Part shown: piece after piece, positions 16,259-24,578 of the stretch
Position numbering within the stretch: the first letter of the stretch is position 1
Layout: each line of letters starts with the position of its first letter
Origin: Paracoccaceae bacterium
GTDB taxonomy: Bacteria > Pseudomonadota > Alphaproteobacteria > Rhodobacterales > Rhodobacteraceae
Length of the DNA: 60,331 nucleotides
NCBI GenBank assembly: GCA_027489355.1
Contig: JAIXZY010000010.1
Span: 1 to 60,331 of the forward strand
Reading direction: 5' to 3'
Notes under the pieces: generated by a model
What the model was told of the DNA's origin: nothing
The model's database searches: none
What the model saw: the letters and a program-made list of their open reading frames with translations, nothing else
Program-made: the position numbers and the translations under genes

Positions 16259-17128
16259 TCACCCCCACGGCTTGCCCATAAGGCCCTGCGGCCGGATGGC
16301 GAGGAAGATCATCAGCGTGACGAAGATCACCAGGTAAGTGACGTCGCCATAGGCGGCGAGGAGCGTGAGGCCCACCGACTCCATCATCCCCAGGATGAAC
16401 CCGCCGGCGATGGCGCCCGAGATGACGCCGGCCCCGCCGATCATGATCATCAGGAACGCCTTGACCGAGGTCGGGCCGCCCATCCCGAGGTTGATGCCGG
16501 TGATGGTGACCAGCAGCCCGCCGACGAGGCCAGCCAGCATGGCTCCCAAAGCGAAGCCGATCATCGAATAGCGGTCGACATCGACCCCCATCAGCTGGGC
16601 GGCGACCCGGTCCTGCGCCAAGGCACGCATCGCGCGGCCGGTGCGGGAATACTGCATGAACAGGATGAAGCCGACGATCAGCGCCACGGCCAGCGCGGCG
16701 ATCAGGATGCGGTCATAGGGCATGATCAGCCGCATGTCCCAGTTGAAGACCCCGTTCACCACCTTGGGCACGCCGCGCTGCTTCTCGCCGAACAGAAGCA
16801 GGATCACCGCGTCCAGGAAGAAGGCGATGCCGGCCGCCAGAAGCATGGTGGATTCATCCCGCTTCGATTTTCGGATCACCGGACGGAACAGGAACTTCTC
16901 GATCAGCGCCCCCATCACCGCCAGCACGACGGCCGAGGCGATCAGCCCCACGATGAAGGGCAGGCCCAACTGGGCGACCACGGTATAGGTCACGAAGCCG
17001 CCGAAGACGTACATCTGCCCATGGGCAAAGTTCAGCACGTTCATCAGCGAGAAGATCAGGGTCAGGCCCAGGGCGATCAGGGCGTATTGCGCGCCAAGAT
17101 ACAGGCCGTTGGCAAGGATCTGTTCCAT
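16259..17128 (-). CDS. Branched-chain-type ABC importer permease (LivH-like)
   Basis: A 289-residue inner-membrane permease of the LivH family, with eight or so hydrophobic helices. The typical SLMNVLNFAHGQMYVFGGF segment sits near residue 28 and an ATP-ase-contact region near GVDVDRY. It is the second channel half for the importer. Eighty-eight bases separate it from the binding-protein gene upstream. That gap holds a GTCCGGGCTTG...CCGGTCC-type partial hairpin on the minus strand, which could damp read-through from the highly expressed binding-protein gene. Confidence 0.92.
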   Translation of the reverse strand: MEQILANGLYLGAQYALIALGLTLIFSLMNVLNFAHGQMYVFGGFVTYTVVAQLGLPFIVGLIASAVVLAVMGALIEKFLFRPVIRKSKRDESTMLLAAGIAFFLDAVILLLFGEKQRGVPKVVNGVFNWDMRLIMPYDRILIAALAVALIVGFILFMQYSRTGRAMRALAQDRVAAQLMGVDVDRYSMIGFALGAMLAGLVGGLLVTITGINLGMGGPTSVKAFLMIMIGGAGVISGAIAGGFILGMMESVGLTLLAAYGDVTYLVIFVTLMIFLAIRPQGLMGKPWG

Positions 17129-17216
17129 GCGGGGGTCCTTTGCGACAGAAAACAGCAGGGACCGGACCGGGGAGCAAGCCCGGACCCTGCATGCGACCTT
17201 GGAGCGTCGTCGGGTC

Positions 17217-18398
17217 TTAGTCGACCTGGGCGACGAACAGGGTCTCGAACTTGCCGTCCTTGAACTCGTTCACCACCAGCGGAACCGAGACTTGACGCTT
17301 CTGCCCGAACGAGGTGGTGCCGACATATGTCAGCTTCGCATCACCGACCATGAAGGGGTTCGGAGCCTCGAAGGTGTCCATCGTCTTCTTGAACTCTTCG
17401 ACGTTGTCGATCGCCGCCGGGTTCGCCTTCAGGGTCTCGATGATGTATTCCAGCGCGTAGACCTTGGTGTTCGACTCGTCGTTGTATTCGCCGAACATGT
17501 CCGTGTAGCGCTGCACGAATTCCTTCATCGTGTCCGAGGCCAATTCGGGCGTGGAGGCACCACCGACCGAGATGAAGCCGTTCGCCAGCTCGCCCGCGCC
17601 TTCCGCCAGAACGGCCGCGTCCTGCGCCGTCTCGGTCGAGATGAGGCCGGTGTAGCCCAGCTCGCGCGCCGAACGGATCAGCTGCGGCGCGTTGGCGGGC
17701 GACACGCCCGACAGGACCAGCAGGTCCGGCGCGGCCTGGATGACGGGCAGCAGCACCGGAGTGAAGTCGGTGGTGTCCATCTGGTAGGTCACGGTGTCCG
17801 ACACGACCTCCAGACCCAGCTCACGGGCCGCAGCCGCACCCGAGTCGCGCTGGCTCAGCGGATCGGACTCGTTCCCGGCGATGAAGGCCACCTTCTTCAC
17901 GCCCTTGTTTTCCATCAGGTATTTGTAGATCGCCGGGCCCGACTGGTAGTTCGCCACCATCCCCAGGATCGCGTTCGAGGCCGGCGGAGTGTACAGTTCC
18001 TTCGGGAAGGCATAGGGGAAGTACATGATCCCGTTCTGCTCGGCCACCGGGCGGACCGCCGCCGCGCCGTCATCGACGTTCGGGCCGACGACATAGTGGA
18101 CGCCATCCTGCGCCATCTTCTCCATGCCCGCGATCGCGCGCTTGGGGTCCTTCTGGTCGTCGAAGGGGACGATCTCGATGTCATAGGTGGTCTCGCCGAT
18201 CTTGACCCCGCCCAGCTCGTTCAGCCAGGCCGCGCGGGTTTCCATCGAGCGCTGGTTGGAAATCCCCCAGGCCGCTGCCGGACCCGAGGTCACGCCGACG
18301 AAGCCGATCTTCAGCTTGGCATTCTCGGCCCAGGCCGCGCTCGTCGCCGCAAGGGCAAGCGCGAACGACGTGCTCGCCAGGAAAAAGCGTCTGTTCAT
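17217..18398 (-). CDS. Branched-chain-type ABC importer substrate-binding protein
   Basis: A 393-residue periplasmic type I binding protein. The signal peptide MNRRFFLASTSFALALAATSAAWA is followed by the mature LKIGFVGVTSGPAAAWG. The fold resembles LivK/UrtA-type receptors for amino acids, amides or urea-like compounds. No single residue here fixes the ligand. It is the first gene of a six-gene minus-strand unit that ends with the racemase, and it is divergent from a GntR regulator across 175 bases that carry a good promoter and operator candidate. Confidence 0.9.
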   Translation of the reverse strand: MNRRFFLASTSFALALAATSAAWAENAKLKIGFVGVTSGPAAAWGISNQRSMETRAAWLNELGGVKIGETTYDIEIVPFDDQKDPKRAIAGMEKMAQDGVHYVVGPNVDDGAAAVRPVAEQNGIMYFPYAFPKELYTPPASNAILGMVANYQSGPAIYKYLMENKGVKKVAFIAGNESDPLSQRDSGAAAARELGLEVVSDTVTYQMDTTDFTPVLLPVIQAAPDLLVLSGVSPANAPQLIRSARELGYTGLISTETAQDAAVLAEGAGELANGFISVGGASTPELASDTMKEFVQRYTDMFGEYNDESNTKVYALEYIIETLKANPAAIDNVEEFKKTMDTFEAPNPFMVGDAKLTYVGTTSFGQKRQVSVPLVVNEFKDGKFETLFVAQVD

Positions 18399-18448
18399 TT
18401 TGGTGCTCCCTGTTATCGGTCTGCGGCTTCCGAGTCCGCGACAACAAG

Positions 18449-18477
18449 ATTGACGGGCTTGCTGACAAAATTGTCAA
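18449..18477 (-). promoter_or_regulatory. Candidate sigma-70 promoter of the importer-racemase operon
   Basis: On the minus strand, TTGACA (18477-18472) is followed after exactly 17 bases by GTCAAT (18454-18449), 50 bases upstream of the binding-protein start. The -35 matches consensus fully and the -10 matches three of six positions. It overlaps the candidate GntR operator. Confidence 0.5.
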
Positions 18478-18491
18478 CAAAAATGTTGAAC
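18464..18491. promoter_or_regulatory. Candidate GntR/FCD operator
   Basis: The core TTGTCAACAA at 18471-18480 fits the TTGT-N2-ACAA pattern common for FCD-type GntR regulators. It is embedded in overlapping inverted repeats: GACAA/TTGTC at 18464-18475, and TCAACA-N4-TGTTGA just to the right. It covers the -35 of the divergent importer operon, so the adjacent GntR protein would repress by blocking polymerase. Confidence 0.5.
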
Positions 18492-18573
18492 ACTGTCTGC
18501 GATCACCCCCTTGCTGGTCCACGGCGTTCGCATGTAGCGTGAATTTTGGTCAGCTTTGCAAAAGGCATCTGGA

Positions 18574-19284
18574 ATGGACAGCGTCGGCAGTGCCGCCGAA
18601 CAGGACACGCGGGACGAGGAACTCGCCGAGGAAGAGATCGTCGACCGCATCTTCGAGGCGATCATCGACCAGCGCCTGCCCCCCGGTACCAAGCTTTCCG
18701 AGGCCGCCCTGTGCGAAGCCTTCGGCGTCGGCCGCATGCGCATCCGGCAAAGCCTCCTCCTCCTTGCCAGCCGTGAGGTCGTGGATCTCCTGCCCAACCG
18801 CGGCGCCTTCGTCGCTTCTCCTTCTGCCGAACAGGCGCGCGAGGTGTTCGAGGCCCGCCTGATGATCGAACCGAACGTCGCCCGCCTGGCCGCCGAAAAT
18901 GCCTCTGACGCCGACCTTGCCCGCCTGGAACAGCACCTCATGCTGGAACATGCCGCGCATCACGGCAGCCGGCGGCGCGATGCCATCCGGCTGTCCGGCC
19001 AGTTCCACGTCCTGCTGGCCGAGGTCGCCGGCAACTCTGTCGCCCTGCGCATGGTCAAGGAACTGGTCACCCGCACCTCGCTCATCATCGGCATCTTCGG
19101 CAGCCCCGGCGTTTCGAACTGCCGGGATGAGGATCACGACGACATCTTCGACGCCTTCCGCACCCGCGACGCCGACCGGGCGGCGCGGTTGATGTCCGAC
19201 CACCTCCGCCACATCCAAGAGCACCTGGAGCTTGGCAACCGCGCGGAAACCACCAGCGACCTGGTCGCGATCTTCCGCCGCTAG
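18574..19284 (+). CDS. GntR-family regulator, FCD (FadR-like) subfamily
   Basis: A 236-residue transcription factor. The N-terminal winged helix carries the family pattern (IIDQRLPPGTKLSEAALCEA, then VGRMRIRQSLLLLASREVV, then NRGAFVASPS) at about residues 20-85, followed by an all-helical FCD ligand-binding domain. The ATG at 18574 is chosen over an upstream in-frame TTG because AAAGG precedes it at normal spacing. Divergent placement and a TTGTNNACAA site in the shared region make it the probable regulator of the importer-racemase operon, with a substrate-derived acid as a plausible ligand. Confidence 0.9.
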   Translation: MDSVGSAAEQDTRDEELAEEEIVDRIFEAIIDQRLPPGTKLSEAALCEAFGVGRMRIRQSLLLLASREVVDLLPNRGAFVASPSAEQAREVFEARLMIEPNVARLAAENASDADLARLEQHLMLEHAAHHGSRRRDAIRLSGQFHVLLAEVAGNSVALRMVKELVTRTSLIIGIFGSPGVSNCRDEDHDDIFDAFRTRDADRAARLMSDHLRHIQEHLELGNRAETTSDLVAIFRR

Positions 19285-19297
19285 GGCCAGCCACCCG

Positions 19298-20077
19298 TCA
19301 CTTGCGTCCGCGCGGCAGCTTCAGCTCGATCCAGGTCGGCGCATGATCGCTGGCCTTCTCCCAGCCCCGCACGTGCCGGTCCACCCCCGCCGCCTTCAGC
19401 CGCGGCAGCAGGTCGGGAGAGATCAGCAGGTGATCCAGTCGCAGCCCGGCATCCCGCCCCCAGGCGTTCCGGAAATAGTCCCAGAATGTATAGATCCGCT
19501 CTCCCGGATGCAGGTGACGCAGGCAATCCGTCCAGCCTTGCTCCAGCAGAGCCGCATATTCCGCCCGCACCTCGGGGCGGAACAGGGCGTCCTTCTTCCA
19601 GCGTTCCGGCTTGTAGACGTCAAGCTCGGTCGGCATGACATTGTAATCGCCCGCCAGCACCACCGGCACCTCCTGCCGCAAAAGGTCCGCTGCGTGGTCC
19701 CGGAACTGCTGGAACCACTCCAGCTTCGCCGTGAACTTCGGCCCGGGTGCCGGATTGCCGTTCGGCAGGTAAAGCCCCCCGATCAGCACCCCGCCCACCG
19801 CCGCCTCGATATACCGGCTCTGCCCATCCTCGACCCCCGGCAGCCCCCGCCGTGTCTCCACTGGCTCGCGCCCCCGGGCCAGGATCGCCACCCCGTTCCA
19901 GCTTTTCTGGCCCTGCCAGATCGCGCCATATCCCGCAGCCTCGATTGCCTGCAGAGGAAAGCGGTCCGACTTCAACTCCTGCAGGCAGACGACGTCCGGC
20001 TCGGCCTCCTCCAGCCACCGCAGAAGCACCGGCAACCGCCCGTTGATCCCGTTGACGTTGAAGGTAGCGATCCGCAT
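19298..20077 (-). CDS. xthA: Exodeoxyribonuclease III
   Basis: AP endonuclease and 3'-5' exonuclease of base excision repair. 259 residues. The active-site set of the ExoIII fold is present: N7 (FNVNGING), E34 (LQELK), D144 and N146 (AGDYNVMPT), and the terminal D244-H245 pair (KASDHAP). It is the last gene of a minus-strand run (methyltransferase-like, hemH, propeller protein, xthA) and ends 13 bases from the convergent GntR gene. Confidence 0.94.
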   Translation of the reverse strand: MRIATFNVNGINGRLPVLLRWLEEAEPDVVCLQELKSDRFPLQAIEAAGYGAIWQGQKSWNGVAILARGREPVETRRGLPGVEDGQSRYIEAAVGGVLIGGLYLPNGNPAPGPKFTAKLEWFQQFRDHAADLLRQEVPVVLAGDYNVMPTELDVYKPERWKKDALFRPEVRAEYAALLEQGWTDCLRHLHPGERIYTFWDYFRNAWGRDAGLRLDHLLISPDLLPRLKAAGVDRHVRGWEKASDHAPTWIELKLPRGRK

Positions 20078-20110
20078 GGAATCGCAACGCGCCGCCGCCT
20101 CCCACAGTTC

Positions 20111-21730
20111 CTAGCCGCCTTGGGGACACCCCGCTTCCAGCGTATAAAGCCCGTCCGTCCCTACAAGCAGCATCCCCGGCCGGTCCGGCAAGGCGGCAAC
20201 AGCACTGGTGATCGGAACCGGCGAAGGAACCCGTTCAAAGCTGACGAAGTCGCGCGATGTAAAGACTGCATCCTCGTTCGACGCGACCACCACGAACAGC
20301 GCCGCATCCTCCAGCCAGGTGATCGACGTCGTTGCTGCGGGTGACGTCCCTTCGGGAAAGGACTGAATCAGTTCCGCACCCAGCGCATCCGTCAGGCGAA
20401 ATACGCCTTTGAGCGATTGGATCAGCACCAGCGGTCCGATCCTGGAAATGCGGGCAGTCCCCCCGATCCGGTTGGCCTCCCACCCTGGCAGGGTCCTGAA
20501 CCCCTTGCCATCGAACGCCATCCAGCCGGCCTCTGTCTCAACCAGCAACGGCTCCACGCCGGGCACGTCGACGATGCTTGACAGATTGAGCGCAGTCTTC
20601 GCCCCCATCATCACCTTTGGCGTGACCTCCGTCACGGGCCGCGGCACGAGCGTTCCAGGGTCCAGCGCCTGCAGCACCGGTGGCTTGAACGCGACGGAGC
20701 GTTCGAAGAACAGAAGGACACGCTCTGTCAGGTCCTGGGAAAACTCGCCCGACCAGGCCAGGCGAATCCCCGAACCGCGATGCTTGACCCAACCTTGGTG
20801 TGGCGCAGCCTCTTTCAGCGTCCATCCGTCCGGCCCCCGTCGCAGCAAGACGCTCGCGTCCTTCAGGTGATTTGAGAACAGCCGCACCATTTGGCCGTCC
20901 TCCGACACGTCGGCATCCCGGAACTGCCCCGGAAACCGCAGGCCCGGTGCCAATCGGTCCAGGTCCTGCTGTGTGGCGACCACGGCCCACGCCCCGCCGC
21001 TGGGCCGGAACCACAGACTCCGCGTGTCCTCGTCGGACCAGTCCACGGCAACGGCAAAGGTGCCACCGGCGCCGGGGAGGGTCAGGATCGCCAACGGCAA
21101 TCCGCCTTCGGTCAGGGGAGACGCGGCCCCCCCAAGTGCCGTAGGCATCGGGCCGGTCGGGACGAAAGCTTTTCCATCCCAACGCAGTAGCGGGGCATCG
21201 GGGCCAAAGCCCACGTAGAAATCCTGTGTGCCTTCGTCATAGGCTGCGCCCCACCATTTCTGCCCCGGCCAGGCCTCTTGCCAGGTGTCCGACCCAGCAG
21301 GCAGTTGCCAAAGGACGCGGTCGTCCCAGCCCGGAAGGAAGTAATCGCCGCCAACGGCAAGGTGAACGTCACGGTCGATGATGTTCGATCCGGGCGCTGG
21401 TCTGGCACGGGCTCGGTAGGTCGTACCAGCGATCTCGTAGAAGTGCAGATTGTCCGCGCGGTTCACCGGTCTCAGCAGCAAACCCCCGTGTCCGGGAATT
21501 GTGATCGGATTGGCGGCCAGGCGATAGGGCTGATCAAGCTCCACCTCGCTCATCGGCTCCTCGCCCGTGACCGGCAGGATGCAGGGTCCGGCCGCCAGCG
21601 GCAGCGCGCCAAGCGATGTCAGGGACAGAAGGAAGGCGACAAGAAAGCCGAAGGACCACATGCCGCGACGATGACCCGAAAAGGTGGCCAATTCGTCAAC
21701 GCAAATGCGGAAAGGGCCGTTCAACCGCAT
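20111..21730 (-). CDS. Secreted protein of unknown function, probably beta-propeller
   Basis: I do not recognise a named family. The 539-residue product has a hydrophobic export segment (WSFGFLVAFLLSLTSLGALPL) near residues 24-45. It continues with repeated strand-rich modules containing tryptophan and aspartate turns (DDRVLWQLPAG, GSGIRLAWSGEFSQDL, ALFVVVASNEDAVFTSRDF, GMLLVGTDGLYTLE), as in Asp-box or sialidase-like propellers. The start is uncertain: ATG 21730 has AAGG nine bases upstream, while ATG 21661 would start right at the hydrophobic segment but lacks a ribosome site. It lies between hemH and xthA on the same strand. Two cysteines, one just after the export segment and one near the C-terminus, could form a disulfide closing the ring. 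Confidence 0.7.
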   Translation of the reverse strand: MRLNGPFRICVDELATFSGHRRGMWSFGFLVAFLLSLTSLGALPLAAGPCILPVTGEEPMSEVELDQPYRLAANPITIPGHGGLLLRPVNRADNLHFYEIAGTTYRARARPAPGSNIIDRDVHLAVGGDYFLPGWDDRVLWQLPAGSDTWQEAWPGQKWWGAAYDEGTQDFYVGFGPDAPLLRWDGKAFVPTGPMPTALGGAASPLTEGGLPLAILTLPGAGGTFAVAVDWSDEDTRSLWFRPSGGAWAVVATQQDLDRLAPGLRFPGQFRDADVSEDGQMVRLFSNHLKDASVLLRRGPDGWTLKEAAPHQGWVKHRGSGIRLAWSGEFSQDLTERVLLFFERSVAFKPPVLQALDPGTLVPRPVTEVTPKVMMGAKTALNLSSIVDVPGVEPLLVETEAGWMAFDGKGFRTLPGWEANRIGGTARISRIGPLVLIQSLKGVFRLTDALGAELIQSFPEGTSPAATTSITWLEDAALFVVVASNEDAVFTSRDFVSFERVPSPVPITSAVAALPDRPGMLLVGTDGLYTLEAGCPQGG

Positions 21731-21784
21731 CGTCCCAAACCTTAACACCACCCTAACAGAAAAACCCAACCAATTGATTTTTCA

Positions 21785-21813
21785 GGACAGTCCACGTTTG
21801 TCCACCGTGGACA
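21785..21813 (-). repeat. 29-nt palindrome-containing element after hemH
   Basis: It contains the near-perfect palindrome TGTCCACCGTGGACA (21799-21813). A second copy after infB (40403-40431) matches it at 27 of 29 positions in the opposite genomic orientation. Read along the upstream gene, both copies start within seven bases of the stop codon and have the same orientation. Confidence 0.75.
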
Positions 21814-21815
21814 CA

Positions 21816-22916
21816 TCACCCCTTCCGGGGCAGCCAGCCGCCCAGGTTCTCCTCGATCACCGCGACCAGCGCCTGAATATGGGCCTGATCATCGTTCAGG
21901 CAGGGGATGTAGGTGAACTCCTCGCCCCCCGCATGTTCGAAGGCCTCCCGGATCTCCCCGTTGATCTCCTCCAGCGTCTCGATGCAGTCCGCCGAGAACG
22001 CCGGAGCCATCACCGCGATCCGCTTCTTCCCCGCCTTCGCCAGCTCCGCCACATGCTCGACCGTGTAGGGCCGCAGCCACTCCTCGCGCCCGAAGACCGA
22101 CTGGAAGGTCGTGTCGATCGCCCCCTTCTCCCACCCCAACCGCTCCCGCAGCAGGCGCGAGGTCTTGGCACACTGGCAGTGGTAGGGATCGCCCTCCATC
22201 AAGTACCGCTTCGGCATCCCGTGGTAGCTTGCCACCAGCACGTCCGGCCGGTGGTCCAGCTTCGCATAGGCCGCCTCCACCGACTTCGCCAGGGCGTCGA
22301 TGTAGAGGGGGTGGTCGAAGTACTCCGCCACGGTCCTCGCGGCAGGCTGCCGCTTCTCCTTCATCAGCGCCCGGAAGAACTGGTCGTTCGCGGTGGCCGA
22401 GGTCGCGCCCGCGTAATGGGGGTAGAGCGGGAAGAACAGCACCTTCTCGCACCCTGCCTCGACCATCGCCCGCACCTTCGCCTCGGTCGAGGGGTTGCCG
22501 TAGCGCATGCAGAAGTCGACCACGACCTCTGCCCCGTACTTCTCGGCCAGCGAGGCCGCAATCGCCGCGGTCTGGGCCTTGGTGATGGTGAGGAGCGGGC
22601 TCTCGTTCAGCTCTTCGTTCCAGATCAGCTTGTAGTTCGCCCCCGAGGTGAAGGGCCGCCGCGACAGGATGATCAGCTGCAGAAGCGGCTGCCACTTCCA
22701 GTCCGGGATGTCGACCACCCGCTTGTCCGACAGGAACTCGTTCAGATAGCGCCGCATCGACCAGTAGTCATAGGCGTCCGGCGTCCCGAGGTTCGCCAGC
22801 AGTACCCCGATCCGGGCCTGGCGGACGGGCGGATGGTTGGAGGGCGCGTGGGCCAACCGTCCCTCGCCGGGGGTGACGTCGGTCCCAGTCACGGCAGTGG
22901 TCCGGGCATCCAGCAT
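21816..22916 (-). CDS. hemH: Ferrochelatase
   Basis: Inserts ferrous iron into protoporphyrin IX, the last step of protoheme synthesis, at the inner membrane. 366 residues. Family blocks are clear: VLLANLGTPDA near residue 39, the ANYKLIWNEELNESPLL region, the metal-site histidine in VASYHGMPKRY, and the C-terminal APAFSADCIETLEEI motif. The N-terminal 35 residues before the fold are an extension often seen in this group. A GGGAAG site precedes the ATG. A conserved palindromic element begins two bases past the stop. Confidence 0.95.
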   Translation of the reverse strand: MLDARTTAVTGTDVTPGEGRLAHAPSNHPPVRQARIGVLLANLGTPDAYDYWSMRRYLNEFLSDKRVVDIPDWKWQPLLQLIILSRRPFTSGANYKLIWNEELNESPLLTITKAQTAAIAASLAEKYGAEVVVDFCMRYGNPSTEAKVRAMVEAGCEKVLFFPLYPHYAGATSATANDQFFRALMKEKRQPAARTVAEYFDHPLYIDALAKSVEAAYAKLDHRPDVLVASYHGMPKRYLMEGDPYHCQCAKTSRLLRERLGWEKGAIDTTFQSVFGREEWLRPYTVEHVAELAKAGKKRIAVMAPAFSADCIETLEEINGEIREAFEHAGGEEFTYIPCLNDDQAHIQALVAVIEENLGGWLPRKG

Positions 22917-22967
22917 GGTGTTCTTCCCAATGGTTCAGAGCGGGACATAAGGGGTTGGTCGGCGGGG

Positions 22968-23798
22968 TCAACCGTCTTTCAGGGGCTTCTCCGGCACGCC
23001 CAGGGCATCCGCTAGCCTTGCCTTCGCCGAACCCGGCCGCAGGGGCTGCTGCTGGCTCTCGTGCGGAGCCCAGCCGGTCAGCACGACCAGCTCGGCCGTG
23101 GCGGTCAACCGGCCCGCTGGCGTGCTGTAGCTACCAGCGTAGATACGTGCCGCTTCTGCCAGCACGGCACGGCGCGTGAAGCAACGCAGGCGGCTCTGAA
23201 GCGCATTGGTCTCTCCAGCCGCCCGGAGGTCGGACAGCAGCGCGGGGAAGCTGCTGTACTCGACGGTCTGCACAACGCTGTCCGCCACCGGCAGGGCGAA
23301 GCCTGCTCGCTGTATCAGAGCGCCCAGATCCCGGATCTCTCCCATCGGGACGACGCGCGGTGAGAGACCCCCGGTGACGGCGGCTTCGGCCTCGGCCAGA
23401 GCGGCGCGAAGCTCTTGCAGGCTGCGTCCAGCCGGTAGAACCACCAGGCACAGGCCATCGGGTTGCAGGGCGCGACGGCACTGAACCAACTGACCCACCG
23501 GATCGTTAGCCCAGTGCAAGGCCATGAAGTGCACGACAAGATCGTGCGCGCCAGGTTCCAGCGCGATCCTGTCCGCATCGGGGACAACCTTTGCCGCCCA
23601 ATCGACGAAAATCTCTGGCGAACCCGACACGACCGCCGGCGCCGTAAACCTTCTGTTAACCTCGCTGAGTCTCTCCTGCAGGTCATCGAAAGCCAGCCGG
23701 TGCAGGAACAGCGCATCGTCATGGCCCGGCAGGCCGCGAGCGCGGATGCGGTGGCGGGCGAGGGCCTCGCGGTCGGTCAGGAGGGGTGGCTGGGTCAT
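22968..23798 (-). CDS. NDUFAF5/BioC-like methyltransferase-fold protein lacking SAM motif I
   Basis: A 276-residue protein of the class I methyltransferase superfamily. It starts PLLTDREALARHRIRA and has a LQERLSEVNRRF segment, as in alphaproteobacterial relatives of the complex I assembly factor NDUFAF5. The central HWANDPVGQLVQCRRALQPDG and LCLVVL blocks match motifs II and III of UbiE/BioC-type enzymes. The glycine-rich SAM-binding loop expected near residue 55 is replaced by APAVVSGSPE, so SAM binding is doubtful. The start is the ATG at 23798, where the conserved region begins. It heads the hemH run and is divergent from comF across only 23 bases. Confidence 0.75.
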   Translation of the reverse strand: MTQPPLLTDREALARHRIRARGLPGHDDALFLHRLAFDDLQERLSEVNRRFTAPAVVSGSPEIFVDWAAKVVPDADRIALEPGAHDLVVHFMALHWANDPVGQLVQCRRALQPDGLCLVVLPAGRSLQELRAALAEAEAAVTGGLSPRVVPMGEIRDLGALIQRAGFALPVADSVVQTVEYSSFPALLSDLRAAGETNALQSRLRCFTRRAVLAEAARIYAGSYSTPAGRLTATAELVVLTGWAPHESQQQPLRPGSAKARLADALGVPEKPLKDG

Positions 23799-23821
23799 CG
23801 GCCGGACATTAGGAGGGCGGG

Positions 23822-24544
23822 ATGGGATTGCAAGGCGCACTACAGCTACTTTACCCGCCACAGTGCATTTCCTGCTCTGCCCCCGTGCAAAGCGACTTCG
23901 GCCTTTGCGCCGACTGCTGGCGCGAGACGCCGTTCATCTCGGGTCTGGTTTGCGACCGCTGCGGCGTTCCGCTTCCCGGCCAGGACGACGGCGAGCATGC
24001 GACCTGCGACGACTGCATCGCCATCGCCCGCCCCTGGGATCGCGGCCGCGCGGCGCTGATGTATGCCGAGAACGGGCGGCGGCTGGTGCTGGCGCTGAAG
24101 CACGGCGACCGGATGGACCTGGCGCGACCTGCGGCGACGTGGATGCTGAAGGCAGCCCAGCCGATCCTGACGCCCGGGATGATCGCGGTCCCGGTGCCGC
24201 TGCACTGGATGCGGCTGTTCCGCAGGCGCTTCAACCAGGCGGCGCTGCTGTCGCGCAACATTGCCCGCGCTGCGGGGCTGGACCATTGCCCGGACGCGCT
24301 GGTGCGCCGCCGCTCGACCGGAAACCAGGACGGCAAGACCCGAGACGCGCGCTTTGCCAATCTGGTCGATGCCTTCGCTGTCCCACGGGTGCGAGAGGGC
24401 AGGGTCCGCGACCGTGACGTGCTGCTGGTCGACGACGTGATGACCAGTGGGGCGACCTTCGCGGCGGCCAGCGAGGCGCTTCTTGCGGCAGGCGCCCGCT
24501 CGGTTGCGGTTCTGGCCCTGGCGCGCGTTGCGAAAGGCGACTGA
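23822..24544 (+). CDS. ComF family phosphoribosyltransferase-like protein
   Basis: A 240-residue double-zinc-ribbon and PRTase-fold protein. Cysteine pairs C15/C18, C29/C32, C44/C47 and C62/C65 form the N-terminal ribbons. The PRPP-binding loop VLLVDDVMTSGAT lies near residue 200. ComF proteins are linked to DNA uptake or single-strand DNA processing in some bacteria, but no other competence gene is nearby, so the function here is open. It starts at ATG directly opposite the methyltransferase-like gene. grxC follows after 34 bases. Confidence 0.88.
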   Translation: MGLQGALQLLYPPQCISCSAPVQSDFGLCADCWRETPFISGLVCDRCGVPLPGQDDGEHATCDDCIAIARPWDRGRAALMYAENGRRLVLALKHGDRMDLARPAATWMLKAAQPILTPGMIAVPVPLHWMRLFRRRFNQAALLSRNIARAAGLDHCPDALVRRRSTGNQDGKTRDARFANLVDAFAVPRVREGRVRDRDVLLVDDVMTSGATFAAASEALLAAGARSVAVLALARVAKGD

Positions 24545-24578
24545 ACCCTTGTAGACTGGCGGGGAAGAGGAATCCGCC

